Positions 11,788 through 21,031 of a DNA stretch of 21,712 nt are shown here, piece by piece. The stretch is from positions 9,723 to 31,434 of the forward strand of contig JAAMXP010000440.1 of NCBI GenBank assembly GCA_019693395.1, in the 5' to 3' direction. This stretch comes from Ettlia oleoabundans (taxonomy: Eukaryota; Chlorophyta; Chlorophyceae; Chlamydomonadales). The notes beneath the pieces were generated by a model, which searched no databases, had not been told where the DNA came from, and was given only the letters and a program-made list of their open reading frames with translations. The position numbers were made by a program, and so were the translations under genes. How positions within the stretch are numbered: the stretch's first letter is position 1; each line of letters opens with the position of its first letter.

Positions 11788-14700
11788 CTAGCTAAACCGC
11801 ACCTCCACCCGCCCGCTGACCACCTTCACCAAATCTGCTGCATGGGGAGCCAGGTCGCTCTCTTCGGCAACATGCCGTCCTGAAATACGTGGCATTGCCG
11901 CCCAGCCAGTCACAAAGTCGGCATGCGACACCTGCAGCTGGGCGGGTGGTCGTGCGACCAAATAGGCACTCGAACATGGGCGCTGGGGGGAGACATGACC
12001 GCCAGTAATACCCAACTATATGCCGGTGCATTGCACAGGGAGCGACGCAGGCTGTGGGACACCCATGGTGAGGCTCACAGCAGCAGAAGCGCCGCATCTC
12101 TACAAATGAAAGGCAGGTTGTTTAGGCTGCATGCTACCATCAAACGATGCCCTCCCATCAAACGACGCCCTCCGCCTAACACCGACAGATTCTACCCCAC
12201 GATCAAGCAGCTCACTCGTGGCAACTCCACTCACCTTGTTATAAACCAGGTGCTTGGCTGGCACCCCCGCATCATGCAGCAACCAGTACCTACACAGCAT
12301 GATCACAGCATGAATCGCAGAAGGTCTGCAAACTTGTTGTGCAGCATTTTGCAAAAGTGCGCAACAAACCTGCTGGGAGCAAAGCCACCAAAGCTGCCAG
12401 CTGCCACAGCAAGAAGGAACAGGCATTTTGGCGAGCATCTGCCGACTGATGCAAGTAAATGGGCCCTAAAGCCAGGCACAGGTAGGCATGTTGGGCAGCA
12501 ACAACACCACATGCCGACTGCGCAGCATGGGCTGTTTATGATACTACGCAGATAACACCGCCATACTCACATCTCGGCGCTCTCGTACCTGCAGGAATCA
12601 ATTGACAACCAGCAGGGCCTTGAGGCCCTCAAGGGCTAGTTCAATGTAGTGTCATTGTCATGAAAGCACAAAAACAGTTAGCAGGAGCAGGGTTAGCAGT
12701 GCGCCGCTCTACAATTCACATGGTTTGGCAAGCATTGGCTGGCTATCAAGCGCCGCAATAGCCTGCCCAGGCCCCACCCCTTCTGTAACCTCTGCTGCTT
12801 TACCGGCCCACTCACCAAGGCACGATGAGATCGGTGCAGCTGCTTGTGAGCACGGTGGGGGGCAGGCGGCGCGCGGCCTCAGCAGTGAACTGCATGATGT
12901 CATCTTTTTCCCCAGGCTGTACAGGTGGCAGTACACCCTCCGTTACCAAAGGCGGCACATCCCCTGCTGCAGATGCTGGTGCCACCGCGGCTGGTGCTGT
13001 AGGTGCTGGCCTGGTGGGGCCGCTGGGTGTACCGCCAAGGGGCGATGCAGAGGCGATTGTACTGCTGCCAGTGCGGGGAGCAGCCGCAGTGTTCGCATAA
13101 GCTTCCGCGCGTGCCGCTCTATCGAACCCAATGCGTCGGGCTATTGCCTCGCCAGCCAACTCAAACGACTCATAGTAGCGAGCCGCTGCCACACTGTCCG
13201 TTGGCGGCGGCAACGTGCCAGCGGCGGCACTGCTGTGCTGCAGAGGCTGCTGCTTATCCTCCTGCTGCGACAACGGCTGCTGGTGCTGCTGCTGAGTGGG
13301 GCCTGCCAGCACTGTCGTGCACGCAGGGCCCTTATCAGCGGCACCTGCAGCCTCAGATGCCGCACCAGCACTACTGGTTCTGTCCAATCTGGGTCTGTTG
13401 CTGTCCACCCAGGCCTCCCGCAGCAGTTCTTGAGGGTCCGCCTGCAGCAACTCCCAGTCGGTGTGCTGATGCTGCAGCTGCTGCCTCCGCCTGCGGGCAC
13501 ACAGGGGAGGGAGCTCCGTTGATATTGCAGTGTCAAACCCATGTGCATGGGCAGGCCTGTGCTTCGCGACTTCAAGCAGTGAGCAGGCTGCTTGAGTCTT
13601 GCACACACCACTGCCGTAAGGGTGCACTGTGGTCAGGCAGGGCAGCTTGGGTGCAGGTGGGGCATTCTCCCAACCTTTCCAAGCTGCCAGCTCAAACCCA
13701 TCCGCCCACCCACCCACGTGCCCACCCACCTGAGAGCGTGGGCCAGTATGACCGCGGGAGAGTTGTGTGGGAAGCGGTGGCTGCCGCCGATGGCTCGTTC
13801 CATGGTGGACAGCTTGTGCACGTGTCGGGCTGCACGAGGGTCGTTTGCGGATGGGGCAGGGGAGATTGGTGGGGTGAGGTAGGGTGGGGTGGGGTGGGTG
13901 GGCGAATGCTACATATCATGTTGTAAAGGGAAGGAGGAGGGCCCGGGGAAGCATGCGCACAGGGGCGCGGGGCGGGCACCGCGGTACCCCCAGCCTCACC
14001 TTCTTCGTACTCGTAATGCTTGGCAATATCATACACCCCCGCCATTGCCACCAGACGTGCAGGCATGCGGTGGTCTGCGTATGCTCCTGCCTCCCCGTCC
14101 TGCTCCGCAACGCTTCTGCTGCTTGCCCCACTTGCAGGAGGAGAAGGCTCCTGCTGTGCTGATGCGGGGCTAAGACTCTGCGTGGGTTGCGCGGATGCGG
14201 CTGGGGCAGTTGCGTTGGGGATGGTGCTGGCGGCGGCGGTGGAGGCCTTGCTGGCGACCAGGGCGCGGTGCAGGAGCGCCATGGTGCACATCTGGGCTCC
14301 AGCTGAGTGGCCCACAAGCGACACCTGCCAGTGGCCAGGCAGAAAGATTATTTACATCACCCAGTCCAGCCCAGGCACAGGCGTATGACACCCTAGTGGT
14401 AGGTGGTAGCGTGCGCAGCTGCCAGCTCAGCAGTTGTTGGCCACCGGCCACCTCAACAGCTCACCCCAACAGGCCACCCTGGCCACCAACCCCTAAATAT
14501 CAGGTTGGTGCCAGTTCTTGTTTCCTCTCACCTCCTGCGGGCTGCCTCCCAGCTGCGTCGCGTTGTCCAGGGTCCAGGTGAGGGCTCGGCTGACCTGCAC
14601 AGGCATAACGCATTTGGTTTAGGTAGGTGGACATGTAGGTGCATCATTGCTGGCTTCAACCCCCGCTGAGGCAGGTATGACTGATGCATGAAAGCACTTA

Positions 14701-15827
14701 CTTCAAAACGGCAGGAATGACCATTGGACATGGCAGAAATGAGAACACGAACATAGAATGGCAGGACAGGGCAGCAGTACAGGGCCGTACCTCTGCCACC
14801 ATCTGCGGTACAAGTGCCTCGGGGTACAGGGTGTACTGCATCACTGCGGTGATCACACCTGCCTGTGCGAGACGGGTGGCCAGGGGTGCATAGTGCCACT
14901 GCAAGGGCAAATGAGAGAAGGGTTGCCAGCTAGGCTTGGTTTCCATAGCTGGGACATGGCGTCTTGTTGCAGTTTTCTTAAATACATATCAGCAGGGGTA
15001 TGAATTTTATTGGTGCTGCTTCATCCACGTGCTAGACCTACCTTGCTGCCTGCGGCCCACACGCCACCGTGGCAGAACAGCACTACAGGCACGCCACTCG
15101 CAGCAGCGCTGCCTTTCCCGCCATTGCTGCCTGCGCCGTCCTTGCCTCCACTGCCGCCTGCGCTTTCCTGTTGCTCCTGCTGCTGCTCTTGCTGCTGTCG
15201 TGTTGTCTGCAACACAGTGCTGCTGAGCTCTACGTTGGGTGGCAGATAGATATCCATGATGTTTCTTGGCTGGCTGCCGTACCTGCAAGCACCAAGCGGC
15301 ACTGGCGAGCAAAGCTTCTCAGCATGTAAGCCAACAAGTGTAGCACTGCTTTCAAACATAAGTAGCACAAACAATCAAGCATTCATTTCAGCAAGCTGTG
15401 CATACACCTGACATCTCGGAGGATCGACACCGTGCTGCCAGCCCGCTGGCGGCGGGCATCTGGCAACGAACGGTGCAGGCTGAAGGCTCGCAAGCCAAAG
15501 GGCACTGCTACCACTGTGCCGAAAATCTCTGCTGCGAAGATGCGTGCATAGACAGCCAAGCGCTGTACACGTTGGAAGCCCTGCAAGTTGGCAAGCTCTG
15601 CCTGCAGCACGGAAAGGGTGGCGGCAAGCAGAAGCCACAGCACTCACCACCCTAATGCCTCGTGTCGGACGCTTGCACACTGTGGCGGAGCGTTCTCTGC
15701 CAAAATATACCCTATTGTGCACCATTCTGGACGGGGATTGCGCATAGTGTGCTGCTATGCAAGTTTGCGGCCGAGTGTGGTGGCACGCTCCTACCTTGGC
15801 GCCTTCTATCGCTTGTGGAATGGACAT
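11788..15827 (-). CDS. Alpha/beta hydrolase, isoprenylcysteine methylesterase-like
   Basis: Eleven exons in transcript order: 15827-15795, 15601-15408, 15282-15042, 14898-14791, 14594-14532, 14324-14000, 13829-13730, 13490-12816, 12588-12571, 12289-12235, 11931-11788; 651 residues, all GT-AG. Plant ICME demethylates prenylcysteine and prenylated proteins at ER/Golgi membranes. ICME-like hallmarks are a hydrophobic segment (32-51), YGSQPRNIMDIYLP (77-90), HGG oxyanion motif (147-149), GHSAG with nucleophile Ser220, ARLVAMAGVYDIAKHYEYEE, the LSTMERAIGG segment, TDLIVP with Asp575, and VSHADF with His607. The catalytic triad is therefore complete. Two insertions are unusual: a Gln/Gly/Ser stretch between IYLPP and VPVVLFCHGG, and about 200 residues (356-555) of Gln/Ala/Pro-rich sequence between the lid and Asp575. 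Exon 9 is only 18 nt. The start ATG is the first after the upstream stop, but exon 1 codes only 11 residues and an upstream exon is possible. A broader esterase or kynurenine-formamidase-like role cannot be excluded. Confidence 0.88.
12571..12588 (-). other. 18-nt microexon (exon 9) of the hydrolase gene
   Basis: CCTGCAG precedes G-TAC-GAG-AGC-GCC-GAG-AT, which is followed by GTGAGT. With TG from exon 8 and G from exon 10 it encodes W-YESAE-M, directly after the catalytic-Asp motif TDLIVP. Both edges are phase 2, so skipping keeps the frame. The encoded residues match the family position just after the Asp loop, which supports the exon being real. Confidence 0.75.
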
Positions 15828-16459
15828 GATTGACACCACCTGGAGTTTTGCAGATCGCTCACTGCGCTACAGACGAGACTCGATTGGGAGGCCAGCACAG
15901 CACCCACCAACATTTGGGCCCGGCTAATGCGTGGCTCTCGCACCGCCGCGAGCATTTACCTTTCTTTGGTATAAGTCGAAGATGTTCTCCAGCTTTCAAA
16001 TGCCGTCTCGCGCGCAGGGCTTTTGCGATCACATGTGCTTCGCCCAGGGCAGCCCTTCACTGCGGGCTTTAGGCCGTCAAAATAGTCGGGTTTGGGTTGA
16101 TGAAATCCTTGTATAAGCAGCCATCATGGCAGGTTAAGCCAGTAGGGCAGTTCTCCTATGAGCAGGCGCAGCACGGGCAAATTTGCTGCTCTGCAGGCCT
16201 ACTTGGTTTCGACTGAGCCTGCTTCAGCCGGTTGTTTTACGTGTTACCATGGCTTCATAGACAAACAACTACGGCAGTTGTGACGCAAACTCACACTAGC
16301 AGCAGCAGGTCGTTGGTTTGGGGCGCTGGGCAGGGCAGCGGGCAGCGCAGCGACTGGCGCTGCCAGCATTGCTTGCATACCCAACATTGACTGCATCTGG
16401 GCGTCGCAAATACGCTGCTGGTATTCTGCTGCAGAAGCCACAAGCCAGGGCTTATTTTC
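15828..16459. other. Region upstream of the hydrolase gene
   Basis: This is the presumed promoter side of the minus-strand hydrolase. I see no protein-like frame up to about 16244. From there a minus-strand frame (16441-16244) encodes a helix-like AEYQQRICDAQMQSMLGMQ followed by Ala/Pro-rich sequence. It might be a downstream part of the degenerate coding segment at 16460-16710. Confidence 0.35.
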
Positions 16460-16710
16460 TCATTTTTCCACTGTGCTTGCAGGCACAAAGCCACGCAGTT
16501 CCAGCCGTAGCAGCAGCCGTAGCAGCAGCATTAGGCGGTTCCCCGTTTCATTGGGTCCAAAGCGCTGCCGTTCTTTTTGTCTTGCCAGAACCATCCGGTC
16601 ATAGCATCCTTGTAATTGTGAAACAAGATTACCAAATGTAGATGGTAATAACTCCATGAACATTTTTGAACGTTGCCCTGGCACTAACCTGCTAGCAACG
16701 CTTGGGTATC
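16460..16710 (-). pseudogene. Degenerate coding segment in repeat copy 1, unknown family
   Basis: On the minus strand this reads DTQALLAG, then loses one base relative to copy 2. It resumes in a shifted frame as GQRSKMFMELLPSTFGNLV, then LQGCYDRMVLARQKERQRF and GPNETGNRL before a Leu/Arg run made of CTG/CGG repeats. The paired copy keeps much of the same protein sequence, which argues that an ancestral coding exon was duplicated. I do not recognise the family. It could also be one exon of a real gene whose other exons I failed to see. Confidence 0.45.
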
Positions 16711-16902
16711 GTTTGCCGCGGCGCCGCCGCTACATCATGCATGGATGGAAGGACATCCTGGTGCACCTCATACCACGGATAATTACCTGAGCACGAGGCA
16801 GCCGCACACTGGCGTCTCGAGCCTAGTGTGGCGCGCTGCCAAGGTGCTGCCGAGGCCTCCAAGGCTCAACACTAGCGGCAGAAACAGCTACAGCAGCAGT
16901 GC
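16534..16902. repeat. Diverged direct repeat, copy 1
   Basis: This copy of about 369 bp aligns collinearly with 17844-18199. Shared blocks include GGCGGTTCCC, AAATGTAGATGG, AACTCCATGAACA, TGAACGTTGCC, CGCTTGGGTATCGTT, GTGCACCT and CGAGCCTAGTGTGG. Point changes and small indels separate the copies. Both are flanked on the left by CAG/AGC repeats and on the right by CAGCAGTGC. Confidence 0.88.
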
Positions 16903-17347
16903 CATGCAACTTTTCACAGCGATTCCTTGGCACACGTGGGCGCTGTATGAAGATAGCTTTGGTGTCGCGGGCGCTGCGCTGTGCAATGCACTGTGCAGCC
17001 AGATGCCCCCACCCGCGGGGGGCAATTGCCATGCTGAGCGGCCGCAGCAGCACCGCCACCTGGCCTGCACTGCTGAATTGGGGTATTGGCCTGCACTGCC
17101 GGTGCGCACCCGCTCAGCTTGAGCGGTCCATGCCGCAACTAAGTAGCACCTCCGCAACTTCATTTCTCCGTAGGCGGTCGCAGTTCTCAGCAGCAGGCCC
17201 AAACGGCAGCAGCTGCGGCGGCCGACGCAACAATCCCCAGTGGGACCCTACCTGTTGGGATGCCCCGGGACACCTGGGTCTCACGACCTCATGCCGTGCT
17301 TGATTGCTGACCTGCCTGCCTGGCTGCTGGGCCTCCCTGTACTGCAG

Positions 17348-17575
17348 CCAGCGCTGGCGTTGTACCGCGCCTGCGGCTTCAGCCAGCTGGGGAAGGAGTT
17401 GCCACCTGAGGAAGAGGGTCTGCGTGAGTTTACCAGAGCATCAGTCCTTGTAACTCAGCGGTTGTGGGCAACCGGTGTGCCTAATGGCCGTGTCTGTTTA
17501 TTAGAGTTGGCTGATTGCTTGGACCATATGAAGGCATGTCGGTTGTTGCTGTGGGGGCAAAGGCAAGTAAAATAA
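17348..17575 (+). pseudogene. Orphan GNAT acetyltransferase C-terminal exon
   Basis: After a pyrimidine-rich stretch ending CCTGTACTGCAG, the frame reads PALALYRACGFSQLGKELPP, EEEGLREFTRASVLVTQRLW and on to a TAA stop, about 75 residues. ALALYRACGF matches the C-terminal part of GNAT acetyltransferases (a conserved A..LY...GF, next to the acetyl-CoA site). FTRASVLVTQRL fits the last beta strand. The residues after about WATG are not typical. I searched upstream frames to about 16100 by eye and found no Arg/Gln-x-x-Gly-x-Gly motif A, so the catalytic N-terminal part appears to be missing. It lies between the two repeat copies. It may be a remnant, a last exon with a distant partner, or chance resemblance. 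Confidence 0.35.
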
Positions 17576-17693
17576 AACAACAGGGTGCGTGGACGTCCAA
17601 TTGCCGTTCGGTGTTAATGACTTGCTGCAGGTCGACGTTTGCTGCTTCGCCTTGCACTGGCAGAAAAATAGAGGACCGGAAGCTAACATGGCG

Positions 17694-18041
17694 TCATCGC
17701 CCAGCAACTTTCCACCATGTGCCGTGGCTGCATTCGTGGATGGTGCCGTAAGAGGTCCATGTGTTCCTTGGCAGCAACCGCCTGAACGCCAACATCAGTA
17801 GCAGGGAAAGCAGCAGCAGCAGTGGGAAGCAGCAGCAGCAGCAGGCGGTTCCCTGTCCATATGGGTCGAAAGCGCTGCCCTTGTTTGTTCTGCCAAACCC
17901 AGCTGGGTCGTGCCATCCTTGTGATGGTATAACGAGATTATTAAATGTAGATGGAAGTAACTCCATGAACAATCTTGAACGTTGCCTTGGCACCAACCCT
18001 TCTAGCAGCGCTTGGGTATCGTTCGCCCCGTCGCACCGCAC
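17694..18041 (-). pseudogene. Degenerate coding segment in repeat copy 2, unknown family
   Basis: On the minus strand this copy keeps one frame through NDTQALLEGLVPRQRSRLF and MELLPSTFNNLVIPSQG, where copy 1 is broken. It then departs from the copy-1 frame by one base in the stretch matching LARQKERQRFGPNETGNRL. The matching continuation (QGQRFRPIWTGNRL) lies in another frame, which runs on to 17683. Each copy is therefore disrupted at a different place. The family is not recognised. Confidence 0.45.
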
Positions 18042-18199
18042 AGCATGGCTGGCACATCACCGTGGTGCACCTTAGATCAAATTATGTCCTGAGCACACAA
18101 CAGCCGCATACTGGACTATTCGAGCCTAGTGTGGTGTGCTGCCAGGGTGCTGCCTAGGCCTCAAAGGCTCCTCAATAGCAGCAGCAACAGCAGCAGTGC
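17844..18199. repeat. Diverged direct repeat, copy 2
   Basis: Second copy of the segment at 16534-16902, in the same orientation and about 1.3 kb away. The CAG tract before it is longer (17811-17843). It ends at CAGCAGTGC, like copy 1. No target-site duplication or terminal inverted repeat was seen around either copy, so segmental duplication is as likely as transposition. Confidence 0.88.
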
Positions 18200-18411
18200 A
18201 ATTGCAGATTGTTCAACATCACCACTGCTTCGTCGTTGGCAGCGCTGGCGCCACGAAGGACAGGTCAGAGACGCTGTCCAAGCTACCCGCAAACAAAGCA
18301 TTCATAATCGCAGGTTGGGTCCATCAATGCAGTTTGACCCACTGGCTTCCCCCTGCACCGGCCTCGGTTCTCCGCATCTCGTGGCTGCAGCAGACCGAGG
18401 CGTTGCCGCGT

Positions 18412-21031
18412 ATGCATTCCGCCGATCAGACTCTGGTAGCGCAGGAACTCCTACCATTGCTCCACTTGGAGGCTGTCGAGGTGATGCTCGTTTTGCATGA
18501 GGTCCCTTGGTTGGCTTTCTCGCATCAAAGCTACCGTGATTGTAGGGTAGTCTGGCAAGGCAATAATTCAGGCATGAGAGCCGACCACGTCGGCGACACC
18601 AACCGCCAGCCGCAGCTAGCCGCTTCAACGTGCTTTTGCGCGCTTCCTGCTCCTCAGTTCCAAACTTTTCCGGTCCCCGGCCCTGCTTCTTGTCTACAGG
18701 CAGATGCAGATGCTCTAGCAGACTGCCCCAACTATTGGGTGCCACGTAAGGTGGTGGAGGGCGCCGCTCCGGCGCTGACGGCGGCAGAGCAGGCGGTACA
18801 GCAGCTGTACGCACGGCTTGTAAAGTATGAGCTGGCAGGAGCTGGTGCCGAGTGGCAGGGGGCAGAGTACTGGTGCCAGGTGGGTTGCAGATCGGCGGCT
18901 GATGCGAAGTGGGATGCCCCAGCAATGCGACAGCCAGGAATGCCTACCAGCAACGACGACAGCAAACAGCAATTTGTCGCGTTCGCAAGTTGGAAGCGGC
19001 GCTGTGACAGCCGCCACCTGCCCCAACTGAGACTCTTACATATGAACGTCACACAGAAAGTCATCAACCTCCTAACACACGTGCGCCGAGTGTGCATAGT
19101 TAATCTATGCATCCCGCCTCCTGTCGCTGCCTGAGAATGCACCTGCCGTTCCTTCCTTCCCAAAACACACCACAAGCGCAGGTATATGAGGGCGGCAGGG
19201 GCCTGGGTTTCCACTTTGACAAGGATGAGCACGCTATGGCTGAGGCGGGGCGCATGGCCAACCCCCTCCTCTCCTCAGTGCTCTACCTCACAGGCAGCTC
19301 CACGGATCCTGTTCGGCAGGTGAGGCCCGGCCGTGACGCCCGCTGCTGCTGCTGCTTGCGCTGCTGCCTGTTGGATGCCCCTTCTACCGCTGCTACCTCT
19401 TGGGCTGTTGCATGTGCTGCTCCATTGGCTGCGTTGACCCCCCATGGATGCAGCCGCCTCATTGCTTGCTTCAGGTGTCCATATACACTAGATGCACTGC
19501 CCCTGCTCTGCTTTCACACGTTGCACGCAGCTCCTTTGGGGCCTCAGCAGCCAGCCTGGCGCGGCGCTTTGCAGCCCACCTCTTTCAACTGCCTGTCAGC
19601 CCCGCTTACCTACCTCCCTGCCTGCCAGCCTGCTTGCTAACCTCCCTGCCACTCAATAGCCCACGTGCCTGCCTGTGTGTGAGGTGCAGGCCCCCACTGT
19701 GCTCATAGACCAGTGGTACCGCCATGAGGAAGGATGTGTACAGCCTGAGCACCCCGGCTGGAGCACCCTGGTCTTTCCAGTACGCAATCAGTACTGCCTT
19801 TTCCCTGGGCAGCAGGCGCACGGCGTGTTGGAGGGCGCAGCGGTGTTCGAGGTTGCCGCGGCGGCAGAGAATGGGGGGTTGGATGCAGGCCAGCGGGAGG
19901 AGCAGCCGCAGCAGGGGCAGCAGCACAAGGCAGAGCAGCAGAGGGCAGGGCGGCAGGCACCAGAACTGCAGCGGCAAAGGGCACAACAACAGCGGCGGCG
20001 CGTCACTTTCTTGGTCAACTGGTGGGCGGAGCGTCCCGAGAGTGTTGTGCGAGCGACAGCGGAGGATGTGGCGCAGTGCCTTCTTGCAGCGGCACAACCG
20101 GCGTTAAAAAGCGGCGGCACGGGCAGCTGTGGGGGCAGCAGGTGCGAGGGCAACGAAGCCGCTGCGCTGGCAAGGCTCTCTTTGCGAGAGGCGGCAGGCA
20201 CAGGCCAGCTTCAGGATCAGAACCAGCAGCCCCAGCAGCCGCACCTAGAGAAGGAGCAGCAGTTGGGTTCACAGCAGCAGCACATGCAGCAGTCGCAGCA
20301 GCAATCGCAGCCAAAGCGGGTGGAGGTGGTGAGGGTGAAGGCACCGCAGCTGCAGTCTGGGGACGTGCTGCCGGTGAGGAGGAACGGTCACCAGCCCTGC
20401 TTGCTTTGCTGCCCTGCTCCATTTTTCGAAACATCACGGTGCGGCCTTCAGGAGGATTGGGCTGCTCCTGCATTGTTTGTGGCAGATTGTTGACAGTTGT
20501 GTTACTGGTGTTCCCTGCAGTGTTTGCCTGCGTAGTTGTGCAGAAAAAGGCGCCTGTGTGGCCGCTCAATTTGTCTAGCCCGTAGCGTGTGCCCTGCGGG
20601 TTGACATTGACACCATTCACGGCCCTGCACAACTCAATCTGCTGCCACAACTGCACCTTGCCCACATGCCCTCCTGCCAGGTGGATGAGCTACTGGAGAC
20701 AGCTGGGGTGCATATCAACTCTAGGCCCAACACCAGCAACACAGGCGGTGGCGGTGGTGATGGCAAGCGGCAGCAAGGCCTTGCAGATGCTGTGTCAGTT
20801 GTGCACAGCGGTGGCGGCAGCAACGGGCGGCAGCCGGGCATGGCGGTGAATGCTGTGACAGTCCTGCACAGCGGGCTGACCTTGGTTCCCCTTGATGACG
20901 GGCAGGTGGACCCAGACCACCCCCTGCAGGTGCTAGCAGCGCTGGTGCCCACAGCAGACCTCGCCTCCGCCTCCGGCACTGACAGTAAGCGCAATAGTGA
21001 GAGTGATAGTGAGAGCGGAAGCCACAGCTGA
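18412..21031 (+). CDS. 2-oxoglutarate/Fe(II)-dependent dioxygenase-like protein
   Basis: Exons 18412-18480, 18700-18879, 19182-19319, 19690-20373 and 20681-21031, all GT-AG and phase 0, give 473 residues. The core reads WCQ/VYEGGRGLGFHFDKDE (H94 and D96, the HxD iron ligands), then NPLLSSVLYLTG, PTVLIDQWY and LVFPVRNQYCLFPGQQAHGV (H173, distal iron ligand). After a Gln-rich insertion comes RRRVTFLVNWWAERP (R233 region, expected 2-oxoglutarate salt bridge). The pattern resembles the P4H-type Fe(2OG) dioxygenase fold; the substrate is unknown. The C-terminal part (358-473) has a VDELLETAG helix, Gly/Ser-rich linkers and an acidic Ser/Asp/Glu tail ending SESDSESGSHS. The first exon (MHSADQTLVAQELLPLLHLE) is the least certain: the frame is open upstream and an acceptor-like CTGCAG precedes it. 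The iron-binding motifs look intact. Alternative: an inactive member of the same fold. Confidence 0.8.

Noticed and set aside
13003..13926. A 307-codon plus-strand open frame
   Set aside because: It is antisense to hydrolase exons 7 and 8, is Cys/Ala-rich and low complexity, and has no motif.
18302..18925. A 207-codon minus-strand open frame
   Set aside because: It runs across exon 1, intron 1 and exon 2 of the dioxygenase on the opposite strand, with no recognisable motif.
20015..20665. A 216-codon minus-strand open frame
   Set aside because: It is antisense to dioxygenase exon 4 and the following intron, and is compositionally a shadow.
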